Of a DNA stretch of 64,000 nucleotides, positions 23,225 to 37,400 are shown piece by piece. Both the position numbers and the translations under genes were made by a program. How positions within the stretch are numbered: position 1 is the stretch's first letter; each line of letters opens with the position of its first letter. The DNA is from Scolanthus callimorphus. Its lineage: Eukaryota > Cnidaria > Anthozoa > Actiniaria > Edwardsiidae. Below the pieces are notes generated by a model. The model ran no database searches. It was not told the origin of the DNA and saw only the letters and a program-made list of their open reading frames with translations. The stretch covers positions 9,103,978 to 9,167,977 of the forward strand of contig CM066923.1 in assembly GCA_033964015.1 (NCBI GenBank). The letters run 5' to 3'.

Positions 23225-24174
23225 TTATATTCGTTAATTTACTTACATTGTTTAAAAGCACATATAAATAAGGAAAATAATTCAGATTTTGAAATAAATA
23301 GAAAAGGAATTAAGGAATTGTGCATGGTGGCCAAAGTAGCACAAGCTTTCGAGTTGGCCACCACGACTCGTCAGAAATAATTATTCTTAAAAAATTTATG
23401 ATAATCATAATTTCAATTCCCAGATCTGTTGCCCCCTGCGAGGTGAGGAGCCGGGGAGCTCTGGGTACGAGAATGGTCCTGACGCCGAGCTTGTTGCGCA
23501 CGCATACCTCAGAAATTATAACAATCGAACGGAAATATATTCACATAATTATTATAATACAGCAACAATCCAGTTATAAGAACCAAGTCTTATTTGATTG
23601 AAAATAAGGAAACACGGGGTTGGAAGTAATAGATCAAACACTGAGAGCGTTTTCATCAGGACTTCCAAAAACAAGAGAAGACTGTTCGAAGGACAAAACT
23701 GAATAGACTGTACATGTTACTAATCATTACTGCACATGTTACTGATCATTTAGCTAGTAAGAGTTAGAAACAGTACGAAATTTGGAAAGATGTGAGGCGA
23801 AGCAAAAACATGTTTAACTAAAATGGTTTTGGTGTGAATGGGGTATAAGACTAACAGGTTCTAATGTATGTGGGTTTTCCTGTATCTAGATCCTTCATAT
23901 ATGGCACACTATAGTATCCTTCTGTATATCATCGTTCTATAAGACATGGGAGGACACTATAGTGTACCATATATGAATGATCTACCCCGGATACATTTCA
24001 AGAGTTTATTTGAGGGTCTCCAAGAATCAGCATGTTGATTGATCAGCTAGCCGATTCTTGATACGCGCGCAATGCATCATGGGACTAGAACCTTCCCTAT
24101 TTTAACAAGGCGCTTGTGTAAAATAAATTGCTTGACAGAAAGAAAAGTATTTTTACTGAGTCAATGTATAATAA

Positions 24175-24327
24175 AACAATTATTGAATTCGGTTTTTGTG
24201 ATTTCCAGAATAAACAATGTCTCGCCAAATGGAATCAGGTTCGGCCTTACGGCCTCGCCTGATTCCACCTGTCTCGACATTGTTTATTCTGGAGATCACA
24301 AAAACCTCATCCAATAATTGCTTAACA
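24175..24327. mobile_element. Palindromic foldback element
   Basis: GAATAAACAATGTC and flanking bases on the left are mirrored by GACATTGTTTATTC on the right, around a centre of GGCCTTACGGCC type. The arms span about 65 bp each, so the whole element is almost one hairpin. Confidence 0.65.
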
Positions 24328-25049
24328 TTTCCATGCTGGTAACTCCATGCTGTAGGATCCAGAAGCTCTTTGATAACCAGAAACAAGGATAACAAGAAAC
24401 ACCTCTCGATTGTCATTGCTTTTTTAATAATTTGTCAACAATTTTAAAATATTTGTTTGAGTCTACTTGCCTCAAACCTCTTACTTTCTTTTTCATAACA
24501 AAAATCCCCTCAATTAATAATTCCAATATATCTAACAGTAACAAATTACTTTTCTCGTTTATGACGTTTCATATTATTCTCTCTTTCACATTAAATCATT
24601 TAAAAAATCCATATCTAGTGAAATATAGAATTCATGACCTTAACGAAAGTATCCGAACATCTCGTGTAAGAATGGATTATAACCTGCATTGTACCATTTT
24701 AAAATCACGTGCGCGACAGCAGTGTTCTTTTTGGCGCGTGCTAGATTTGAAAAAGAATATAAAAAAGTGGGAACTGAACCTCGTGTCGTGCAAGTTTGGT
24801 CTGAGATCAGAGATCATAGGAACGCGCTCGTTCAATTTCGTTCGTATGACATGGGACCAAATTGTACCCCACTTGGTTCAAAAACAATTATAGATTCTTA
24901 GAAACAATATCATCTTGAAATTACTAAATATGCTGTAACACAACCGATAAATAGAGGACTCTCTCGTAAGGCAACCCGTAAAATGTAGCCTCCGTCATGT
25001 GGAAATGATTTTGGAGGCTACTCCGCGTCAGGGCTCCGCAACTGTAGTA

Positions 25050-25315
25050 TTACAGCTAAAATCGTTGCATCGCGACACGCGTTTTCAAAACATCGATTTG
25101 TTTTTGGCTTTTCTGTTCCGCCAGTCAAATCTTATGAGCCAATCAGATTTGCCCGCCAGTGCAGTCGCCTGGCTTTCCGTCGCGACAGTTCAGAGGGAAG
25201 CCGCTTAACTGCACTAGGCGAAACAGGGCAAGAATTTCGTTCGCGGAACAGCAAAGTAAAAAATCAAACCATAATTGTTTTTGAATACGTGGGTCGCGAT
25301 GCTGTAAAGGATCTA
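25050..25315. mobile_element. MITE-like element with GCATCGCGAC termini
   Basis: GTTGCATCGCGACACGCG on the left and the complement of GGGTCGCGATGCTGT on the right form imperfect terminal inverted repeats. The interior contains CCGCCAGTCAAATCTTATGA, a string also found in altered form near 45690 and 52490, which suggests related elements. Confidence 0.55.
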
Positions 25316-25452
25316 AATACATCCCATGGCCCTGGGAATGCGACATCATGATCATGACATCTGTGGTGCTATGTATTTAGCAGTTCCAAATGTTTCGCAT
25401 TTTTCCTCTTAATAATTCAGATATGTCTAAGTAGATGTTTTGGTGAGCTTCT

Positions 25453-28400
25453 TTAGCTTTCCTCGTCATCTCTTGCCACAGGCTCGAAGTCTAGAGTTGT
25501 TTGGCCTCTTTCTGGGTCTTTAAGCCTGAAGATTCGCACATTAGGTCCTCCACCGATAGCACTGAAAGAAAGAGGCAAATAGAATGAAGTGATGTAAACT
25601 CCCGCGTCCTAGTGGTTAACGTCCCTCTGGTTGGAATTACTGGCAGGCCCTCCTCCATCTTGTGTTGAGTGATACACTGGAAATTACTTCTCTGCGGCTA
25701 AGCGCAGGGCAAAACAACAGAAATGGTTCTTTAAGTCCCTCTGGTTCACGATACTGCGCATTTCATAATTCTGCGAACTCTACACCGACCAACAAACCGC
25801 GGTTTGACTTCCGTCAATCAAACGAGTGAACAACTCTGGGTGATTTCACGGAGGCTTTGATAGATCTTGTGATCTCATATGGGCTAGCTAGGCCACAATT
25901 TTTCACTGTAAAATGCAAACCAAACTCAGACAACATGCGTGGACTTGACTTAAAAAGTCTGATTGACGGATTTGGCGTTCGGAATGTCAAGTGGGAGTTC
26001 GCAGAATTATGAAAATCGCGGTAATGAAGTGCCAATGAGAGACGGATTTACATCTTTACCCGCGAAGACGTGAGTGTCTAACCATTTGCACATTTCAGCT
26101 TATTTAAGGCTGGTTTCAATATAATCTCTTCGGTATCATTTTTAAAAAAAATTTCCTGCACGGCCCGAAGGGCCGATAAAAAATTCCTACGCAGCAAAAT
26201 GGTGACTAAAACCCTTCTTTCTTTTTGGAAAAAAAACATTCTTACCGCATAACAGAGGTATAAAAAAAATCTTGCACGGACCAAATCACCCCCCCCCCCC
26301 CAAAAAAAAGTTAAATGGTCGGCCTCTACCAAATCACCGCCCCCCCCCCCCCCCCCCCCCCCAAAAAAAAGTTAAATGGTCGGCCCCTAACTGAGCTAAA
26401 CAATAGGCGGTTAGAACAGAGACTTCGGGCTCACTCGGGCTCACTCGGGCTCTAGGAATAATTGTTAATTAGAATATGCCTGTTTACCTCATATCTTGAG
26501 GCGTCAGAAGGATAAACTGTCTCTGCTGCTGCTCTTTAGCGACCTTTAACATCATCTGCATGCTGATCCTCCTGTTGACCATGTCCTGAAGAAACGCAAC
26601 AAGTGACAGAGAGAATTACCAAGGCAGCCAAGACCGTGGTACCATTATAGCAAAAATCGCAAAAAGTTACCGTAACCTTTACTAACTTAATAAAGCGGTG
26701 AAATACTTTTTGAATACAATCTATAAGAACGTTCAATCAAATCGCGTTTATGGTTTATTCAGCGTCCAATTGTTAAAATTACGTACCATAAAGACGTCGA
26801 ACTCATCTAGGCATCTAAAAGGAGACTCCATGGCTTCCCATAACGCCATGATAAAGGACACAGTAGAAAAAGACCGTTCACCACCTGATAGCGATCTTGT
26901 GTCCTTAGCGCCTTTTTTGGATCCTTGCTCGACATTAACCTGCAATTCAATAAATCGAATACACTTTTACATTTTGGGTATTTGAAGGTCAGTCCACACG
27001 CGATTTATGTCGTAACATTTTTCTCGCCCGAGTTGCAATTCTAAATCACTATTGTAAGCGAGATGAGAATTCGGTGCGCTGTCTGTGCAATTTGTCTTCC
27101 GGATGCGCGCATTCTCGAACCCAGAGCTCGACAAAAAAGCGAGCGAAAATTATTGCCACGCTACATACCAAATGTGCTACATCCATTGATTTCCTCGCGT
27201 TATATTCTAATCTAATTGTTATAAATTTCATTTCCAGCTCAGAGGAGACTTTGTCTAGTAAAACAGGTAAATCCAGGAGGACCATTAAAGAAGATAATTG
27301 TATGTAAAGTTTCTTTTTCTTGTTTCTTTTTCCTTCAGCTCTTTTCCTTTGGTTGTAAACTGAAGAAAACCAATCGGCTGAATTAGATTCGACGTTTAAA
27401 ACAGGCCTAAGTTCTCCGCAACGCACTAAAAGCCCGTTTCCTCCTTGTTGATTACACGCCCAAGTACGGAGTCTCAAGATAGCAGGGAAACGTGGCAGCA
27501 CAGCGGCCTACTTAGTTATAGCAGCACGATGGCTAAATTACGACTTTTAGTTGGGGGACTATAACCACCCCCTCCACGTTTCTGCTTTCAGTCCCTTCTT
27601 TGGAGAACGTCCGTGAAAAGGAGGGTTGAAAAAGCGAGCGCCGATGGCTTGAAGTGCCGAAGGCGCGAGAACGCCACAGCCTGCTTGCATTCCCTTCTTC
27701 GGCGAAAGTCCGTGAAAACGAGTGCGTGAAAAAACGAGCGCTGATGACCTTAAGTACCGAAGGCACGAGCGAGCGCCAAAGGCACGGACGTTCACCGAAG
27801 GCACGGACGTTCGCCAAAGAAGGGACTGCAAGCCGTCTACTCGATGAAGAGCGATTCCAAATACAAATATTTTAGTGAAGTTTAATGCCCCCAAGTATCC
27901 CGAAGACGAGCGATTCCTTACCTCGAGGAAGAGTGATTCACGGTCGTGATCAAACCTCATCTTGCCGCCGTATCCTCGTTGCGATAACATCATTTGGAAG
28001 AAGAACATCGCTCTCAGGGCGATGAATTTGCGATAGTCTACATATGCTTCGCTTCTTTTCTTCATGATCTTTGCGAGCCGCTGCAAAGATGAAACCATAA
28101 TCAACGCGTGACCAGGAGCAAATCACAAAAAGGCGAATAACAGTAAGGTCTGGTTCACACTAGCAAATTAGCGAACACGAAAACTGACCATCCGAATTTC
28201 CTAAACGTCGCTTTCGGCTTGCGATTTTGGGTGATTTCTGTTAAAACCCTCTTAGCCAGTCAAGTCCTTATGTGCAAAAAGTCGCATCTTGACAAGTGTT
28301 ACCTCATTTCAAAAGCTTATCCAGGGCTCGACATTGAGAACATATTGGTCGCGAATGGTGACTAGCGCAGGGTGATTCTGCAGAAACGCATCCATGAGAA

Positions 28401-31400
28401 AAGCTGAATTTCCCAAGCCATACGCATTGGGAAGTGTTCGGAATTCACATGGATAGCCATGGGAAATCCGAACACCTCCCATTCTTCTACCATGGGTATT
28501 TGTGTCCTCACAATTCTAATTAGCTACGCGCATGATAATTATCTACACGCACCGTTCTTTGTTTTCTCACTTCTAATTACCTAATTACCTAATGATAATT
28601 ATCTACACGTACTGTTCTTTGTTGTTGTTTTTTAGCATTATAATTACTTGCTCGCATGATAATTATCTACACGCACTGTTCTTTGTTTTCTCACAATTCT
28701 AATTACCAACGCACATGATAATTATCTACACGCACTGTTCTTTGTTTTCTCACAATTCTAATTACCTACGCGCATGATAATTATCTACACGCACTGTTCT
28801 TTGTTTCCTCACAATTCTAATTACCCATGCGCATGGTAATTATCTACACGCACTGTTCTTTGTTTCCTCACAATTCTAATTACCTACGCGCATGATTATT
28901 ATCTACACGCACTGTTCTTTGTTTCCTCACAATTCTAATTACCAACGCACATGATAATTATCTACACGCACTGTTGTTTGTTTCCTCACAATTGTAATTA
29001 CCTACGCGCATGGTAATTATCTACACGCACTGTTCTTTGTTTCCTCACAATTCTAATTACCTACGCGCACGGTAACTACCTACACGCAGTTCTTTGTTTT
29101 CTCACAATTCTGATTACCCACGCGCATGATAATTATCTACACTCACTGTTCTTTGTTTTCTCACAATTCTAATTACCTGCGCGCATGATAATTATCTACA
29201 CGCACTGTTCTTTGTTTCCTCACAATTCTAATTACCCACGCGCATGATAATTATCTACACTCACTGTTCTTTGTTTTCTCGCAATTCTAATTACCTACGC
29301 GCATGATAATAATCTACACGCACTGTTCTTTGTTTTCTCGCAATTCTAATTACCTAAGCGCATGATAATTACCTACACGCACTGTTCTTTGTTTTCTCAC
29401 AATTCTAATTACCCACGCGCATGATAATTATCTACACTCACTGTTCTTTGTTTTCTCGCAATTCTAATTACCTACGCGCATGATAATAATCTACACGCAC
29501 TGTTCTTTGTTTCATCACAATTATAATTACCCATGCGCATGATAATTATCTACACGCACTGTTCTTTGTTTCATCACAATTCTAATTACCCACGCGCATG
29601 ATAATTATCTACACGCACTGTTCTTTGTTTTCTCACAATTCTAATTACCCACGTGCATGATAATTACCTACACGCAGTTCTTTGTTTTCTCACAATTCTA
29701 ATTACCCACGCGCATGATAATTATCTACACGCACTGTTGTTTGTTTTCTCACAATTCTAATTACCCACGCGCATGATAATTATCTACACTCACTGTTCTT
29801 TGTTTTCTCACAATTCTAATTACCCACGCGCATGGTAATTATCTACACTCACTGTTCTTTGTTTTCTCACAATTCTAATTACCCACGCGCATGATAATTA
29901 TCTACACGCACTGTTCTTTGTTTTCTCACAATTCTAGTTACCCACGCGCATGATAATTATCTACACGCACTGTTGTTTGTTTTCTCACAATTCTAATTAC
30001 CCACGCGCATGATAATTATCAACACGCACTGTTCTTTGTTTCCTCACAATTCTAATTACCCACGCGCATGGTAATTATCTACACGCACTGTTCTTTGTTT
30101 CCTCACAATTCTAATTACCCACGCGCATGGTAATTATCTACACGCACTGTTCTTTGTTTTCTCACAATTCTAATTACCCATGCGCATGATAATTATCTAC
30201 ACTCACTGTTCTTTGTTTTCTCACAATTCTAATTACTTGCGCGCATGATAATTATCTACACGCACTGTTCTTTGTTTCCTCACAATTCTAATTATCCATG
30301 CACATGGTAATTAACTACACGCACTGTTCTTTGTTTCCTCACAATTCTAATTACCTACGCGCACGGTAACTACCTACACGCAGTTCTTTGTTTTCTCACA
30401 ATTCTGATTACCCACGCGCATGATAATTATCTACACTCACTGTTCTTTGTTTTCTCACAATTCTAATTACCTACGCGCATGATAATAATCTACACGCACT
30501 GTTCTTTGTTTTCTCACAATTCTAATTACCCACGCGCATGATAATTATCTACACGCACTGTTCATTGTTTCCTCACAATTCTAGTTACCTACGCGCATGA
30601 TAATTATCTACACGCACTGTTCATTGTTTCCTCACAATTCTAGTTACCTACGCGCATGATAATTATCTACACGCACTGTTCTTTGTTTCCTCACAATTCT
30701 AATTACCCACGCGCATGATAATTATCTACACTCACTGTTCTTTGTTTTCTCACAATTCTAATTACCTACGCGCATGATAATAATCTACACGCACTGTTCT
30801 TTGTTTCATCACAATTCTAATTACCCATGCGCATGATAATTATCTACACTCACTGTTCTTTGTTTCCTCACAATTCTAATTACCCACGCGCATAGTAATT
30901 ATCTACACTCACTGTTCTTTGTTTTCTCACAATTCTAATTACCTACGCGCATAATTATCTACACGCACTGTTCATTGTTTCCTCACAATTCTAATTACCC
31001 ATGCGCATGGTAATTATCTACACGCACTGTTCTTTGTTTTCTCACAATTCTAATTACCCACGTGCATGATAATTACCTACACGCAGTTCTTTGTTTTCTC
31101 ACAATTCTAATACCCATGCGCATGATAATTATCTACACGCACTGTTCTTTGTTTTCTCACAATTCTAATTACCCACGTGCATGATAATTATCTACACGCA
31201 CTGTTCATTGTTTCCTCACAATTCTAATTACCCATGCGCATGGTAATTATCTACACGCACTGTTCTTTGTTTTCTCACAATTCTAATTACCCACGTGCAT
31301 GATAATTACCTACACGCAGTTCTTTGTTTTCTCACAATTCTAATACCCATGCGCATGATAATTATCTACACGCACTGTTCTTTGTTTTCTCACAATTCTA

Positions 31401-34400
31401 ATTACCGACGCGCATGATAATTATCTACACGCACTGTTCTTTGTTTCCTCACAATTCTAATTACCTACACGCATGATAATTATCTACACGCACTGTTCTT
31501 TGTTTCCTCACAATTCTAATTACCCACGTGCATGATAATTACCTACACGCAGTTCTTTGTTTTCTCACAATTCTAATACCCATGCGCATGATAATTATCT
31601 ACACGCACTGTTCTTTGTTTTCTCACAATTCTAATTACCCACGTGCATGATAATTACCTACACGCAGTTCTTTGTTTTCTCACAATTCTAATACCCATGC
31701 GCATGATAATTATCTACACGCACTGTTCTTTGTTTTCTCACAATTCTAATTACCGACGCGCATGATAATTATCTACACGCACTGTTCTTTGTTTCCTCAC
31801 AATTCTAATTACCTACACGCATGATAATTATCAACACGCACTGTTCTTTGTTTTCTCACAATTCTAATTATCCATGCGCATGGTAATTATCTACACGCAC
31901 TGTTCTTTGTTTCCTCACAATTCTAATTACCCATGCGCATGGTAATTATCTACACGCACTGTTCTTTGTTTTCTCACAATTCTAATTACCCACGTGCATG
32001 ATAATTACCTACACGCAGTTCTTTGTTTTCTCACAATTCTAATACCCATGCGCATGATAATTATCTACACGCACTGTTCTTTGTTTTCTCACAATTCTAA
32101 TTACCGACGCGCATGATAATTATCTACACGCACTGTTCTTTGTTTCCTCACAATTCTAATTACCTACACGCATGATAATTATCTACACGCACTGTTCTTT
32201 GTTTCCTCACAATTCTAATTACCTGTGCGCATGATAATTATCTTCACTCACTGTTCTTTGTTTTCTCACAATTCTAATTACCCACGCGCATGATAATTAT
32301 CTACACGCACTGTTCTTTGTTTTCTCACAATTCTGATTACCCACGCGCATGATAATTATCTTCACTCACTGTTCTTTGTTTTCTCACAATTCTAATTACC
32401 CACGCGCATGATAATTATCTACACGCACAGTTCTTTGTTTCCTCGCAATTCTAACTACCTACACGCATGATAATTATCTACACGCACTGTTCTTTGTTTC
32501 CTCACAATTCTAATTACCTGTGCGCATGATAATTGTCTACACGCACTGTTCTTCGTTTTCTCACAATTCTAATTACCGACGCGCATGATAATTATCTACA
32601 CGCACTGTTCTTTGTTTTCTCACAATTCTAATTACCGACGCGCATGATAATTATCTACACGCACTGTTCTTTGTTTCCTCACAATTCTAATTACCTACAC
32701 GCATGATAATTATCTACACGCACTGTTCTTTGTTTCCTCACAATTCTAATTACCTGTGCGCATGATAATTATCTTCACTCACTGTTCTTTGTTTTCTCAC
32801 AATTCTAATTACCCACGCGCATGATAATTATCTACACGCACTGTTCTTTGTTTTCTCACAATTCTGATTACCCACGCGCATGATAATTATCTTCACTCAC
32901 TGTTCTTTGTTTTCTCACAATTCTAATTACCCACGCGCATGATAATTATCTACACGCACAGTTCTTTGTTTCCTCGCAATTCTAACTACCTACACGCATG
33001 ATAATTATCTACACGCACTGTTCTTTGTTTCCTCACAATTCTAATTACCTGTGCGCATGATAATTGTCTACACGCACTGTTCTTCGTTTTCTCACAATTC
33101 TAATTACCTACGCGCATGGTAATTATCTACACGCACTGTTCTTTGTTTTCTCACAATTCTTATTACCTACGCGCATGATAATAATCTACACGCACTGTTC
33201 TTTGTTTTCTCGCAATTCTAATTACCTACGCGCATAATTATCTACAAGCACTGTTCTTTGTTTCCTCACAATTCTAATTACCTACGCGCACGGTAATTAC
33301 CTACACGCAGTTCTTTGTTTTCTCACAATTCTTATTACCTACGCGCATGATAATTATCTACACGCACCTTGTGGAAACGCTTCAAATTCTTGAAAGATTC
33401 GTTGATGTTGTCATATTTCTTTTTGGCGTCAAAGTATTGCTTTGTTATTTGTTCGTACTTTCCTTTACTGAAAAGAAACAAACAAGCAACACAAAACCTG
33501 TTTAATATGGCATTCCATTTAATTCCATTGTTGAACTATTCACATAAAAACGTGCGCAATTCCTCGCTCCACCTCAATGCGCACACCTATGTTTTTCATC
33601 CACACATTGGTGTATGGAATTATTTCTGGTATCCCCCACCCCCAGTCCAAGCGGGCACCCACAATACAGCATTAAATTCCAGTGGGTAAGGCACAATTGT
33701 TTGGAATTCCATGGGCGAACCAAAAATTCAGGGTCCTTAACTCTTTCCTGTCCGTACACCGAAAAATCAGTACGTACATACAACATTACATTAATGACTC
33801 TATCATCAAAACTCCGCATTAAGGCAGCTTTTCATTCAGAACGCATATAGAGCAGTGAGCCATTGATAAAGTTTAGCTGTTTCCTGGCTTTGAACTTTGC
33901 GTTTGCTACAGAAATAATCACTTGTTTTGGCGAAATAACACGCGATTTCTGACGCGCCAAAACACCACGTTCAAGTGACGCTGCAAGGGCAACGTTTCTT
34001 GTTGTTTCTTAAAATAGACAAAAACAACTCGACATGCAGCATATTGTATTTTGTTTTACCTTTATTCCTGACTTCCAAGCGCAAGTTTCCAGTTTCCATG
34101 TGAAGTTTGAAGCGAAATATGGCGCTTGAAGTTTCGAATCGACTTTACAAATTTCACATCAACAAACTCTATTCTCGGGATACCTGTGGATTTCGTTCAA
34201 AAATTTGACAGCACCCTCCCCCGTATTGGACGGTTAGACAAGAGATTTATATAAGTCTTTTTGCCCTTCGACAATTAAAACCAGAATTACGCTCAGTAGC
34301 TTGCTTTTTATGTCTAAAACACAGATTCCTAAGAATGCAGTGCTGGGCAAAAAGATTCCACTATCAGAGGAGTTGAAGTTTCATTCAGTCATTTTCTTCC

Positions 34401-37400
34401 AGAATTCTCACAAGAACAAAGGAAAAATGAATGAAACCCCTTGACTACACTTCTTTCTTGAAGCACAGCACAAATCCATTGTCCATAATAGACTTAATGA
34501 TGTCCTATGGCCTCTTCTAGTGGAATTTCAGCTTGTATTTTGAAGAAATTTGATCAAATGTCTAACCGTACGAGAGCAAAGCCACCACTGAAAAGCAACT
34601 TACGAGTCAGCGGCAATGCCCTACAAGAGGTACTAGCCTCCCTGCCAATAAAACACAGGAAACCCAGAAACCTAGACCTGATATGCAAAAATGGGCAGGG
34701 GTATATCTATCTGGCTTAAAAAAACAGCTATATATGTAGGAAATAACTCGGACAGGAAAGGGTTAAGCCCAAAACTTGAGGTCACATGACCAGGTGTTTT
34801 GACATGCTCAGCTAAAACCTTGGGCCCTAAGGAACCCAACATGGTTGTTCGGGTTAAGATTTGGGGCTTCGGGTAAACTTTTAGGGGTGGTGGGCCTTGG
34901 TTCTGCTTGGGTCGGGTTTGGTCATGGGTTTAAAGTTTGGGGGGTGGTCAAATCAACCCTGTAGACTCTAAACTCACCCATGATTGCCATCAATGAGCTA
35001 AACACAGCCAAATTTAGAAGAATATTTGAATAGCACTACTCCAGGACCCTTAAAGCTGAAAATACCCACCCCTTAGACCATGGACTTTTTGACTATGGGG
35101 CAATTAAACCAGAAAATGCCCATGAGCAAACCCCTCCCCCCTAACTCTGCACTGCAAGGAGCATTTGAGCCATCGATTTGCAGAAATATTTGTTTCCATA
35201 AGAACTTTGGTTTAGCATGGTTAGGGGAGTTGAAATTTGAACTTTTCTAGAAAAATATTTTTTTATTAACTCTTTCCTGTCCGTACACCGAAAAATCAGT
35301 ACGTACATACAACATTACATTAATGACTCTATCATCAAAACTCCGCATTAAGGCAGCTTTTCATTCAGAACGCATATAGAGCAGTGAACCATTGATAAAG
35401 TTTAGCTGTTTCCTGGCTTTGAACTTTGCGTTTGCTACAGAAATAATCACTTGTTTTGGCGAAATAACACGCGATTTCTGACGCGCCAAAACACCACGTT
35501 CAAGTGACGCTGCAAGGGCAACGTTTCTTGTTGTTTCTTAAAATAGACAAAAACAACTCGACATGCAGCATATTGTATTTTGTTTTACCTTTATTCCTGA
35601 CTTCCAAGCGCAAGTTTCCAGTTTCCATGTGAAGTTTGAAGCGAAATATGGCGCTTGAAGTTTCGAATCGACTTTACAAATTTCACATCAACAAACTCTA
35701 TTCTCGGGATACCTGTGGATTTCGTTCAAAAATTTGACAGCACCCTCCCCCGTATTGGACGGTTAGACAAGAGATTTATATAAGTCTTTTTGCCCTTCGA
35801 CAATTAAAACCAGAATTACGCTCAGTAGCTTGCTTTTTATGTCTAAAACACAGATTCCTAAGAATGCAGTGCTGGGCAAAAAGATTCCACTATCAGAGGA
35901 GTTGAAGTTTCATTCAGTCATTTTCTTCCAGAATTCTCACAAGAACAAAGGAAAAATGAATGAAACCCCTTGACTACACTTCTTTCTTGAAGCACAGCAC
36001 AAATCCATTGTCCATAATAGACTTAATGATGTCCTATGGCCTCTTCTAGTGGAATTTCAGCTTGTATTTTGAAGAAATTTGATCAAATGTCTAACCGTAC
36101 GAGAGCAAAGCCACCACTGAAAAGCAACTTACGAGTCAGCGGCAATGCCCTACAAGAGGTACTAGCCTCCCTGCCAATAAAACACAGGAAACCCAGAAAC
36201 CTAGACCTGATATGCAAAAATGGGCAGGGGTATATCTATCTGGCTTAAAAAAACAGCTATATATGTAGGAAATAACTCGGACAGGAAAGGGTTAATAGGG
36301 GTAACGGAAATAGACCGATCCCGTTTTCATTTGCTTAATACCAAACAATGGGGAGTTTTCTCTGTAGAATTCAAGTGAAATGTCCGAGCAACAAACTGGA
36401 AACTTGAAGATTTTTTAATGAATTATTAAGCTTTTCCTGATTAAAATATAAAAACCCAATATTATAAGGCAACATCTAACATATTCCTGCAACGGTGTAC
36501 TTTTCATGCCCTATATCAAAGAAAGAGTTTGGCTTGTACGACGTGGCAACAGTAACTAGGAAGGTAGAACAAGGAATACGGTATCGGTGAATTAAATACA
36601 AAAGCCCATTTGTGCTTACTTCTTCTCCTCTGTTTGTATGCATTTCTCTTTCTGGATTATCTCGGACTCCAAGCCTTTCACCGTGCGTGTTGTCTCCACA
36701 CGTTCGCAATATTGAGCAGCCATCTCAGAGATGTCCTACGAGAAAATGGGTAACTGGTTGGCTTGAATAGTGCATCAATTGTACAGCAACACGCATTACG
36801 ATTGTGCGTCAAACAAAATTATGGATTTGGACGATAATGTTGGTCACAAAGCAACAACCAACACTTGACTGATAATTTCACATCGCATCAGAATTGAAAT
36901 GCACCCAGCAATTTAAACAATTGTCGCTACGGTTACACTTACCTCGATTTTGACCTTCATATCAGCGACTGCCTTCTCCGCTTTACGGATGCCGTCTTCC
37001 ACTATCTTCATACCATCCTCGTAATGCTTTTTGTCGCTCTTGGCCTTGAGGATCTTGCACATGGCGTCTTGTAGTTGAGCCTGCAGATGTCAACAGAACT
37101 TTATAGCGGGCAGTCCAAAAAATCAGGCAACTAGCTGAAGACCTCTAGGATTCGAGGATGGGTAGCCCTGGAAATAACCTAGAAGTTGGGTCGCCCCTTA
37201 ACAAGAAAGGGTCCGCCCGGCGGTCAGCGCATGCACAGTTTCGGTTTTTAACTTGGTCTAAATTGCGTTTAGCCACATTACACACCTTGAACGGATCATG
37301 CTTGTCAAACACTTCTTGCATCTTTTCCTGGTGCCTCTTCATTTTCAGATCCTGTTTATGGTGAACTTCTTTCGCTTTCTCGAATTCATCTTCTAGCACG

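Larger units (their letters stand above)
22442..25452. other. Intergenic region SDHC / SMC6
   Basis: It contains the SDHC upstream region, the inverted-repeat elements annotated separately, and the SMC6 3' UTR side. No coding exon was recognised on either strand. A fragment of the CCCAGAGCTCC repeat family occurs at about 23440-23480. Confidence 0.5.

Noticed and set aside
24432..24893. 153-codon plus-strand frame downstream of SMC6
   Set aside because: No recognisable domain, biased AT-rich composition, and no supporting signals; probably chance.
28507..33367. The 59-bp array as a CRISPR array
   Set aside because: There are no unique spacers; the whole unit repeats with point variants, and the context is a eukaryotic intron.
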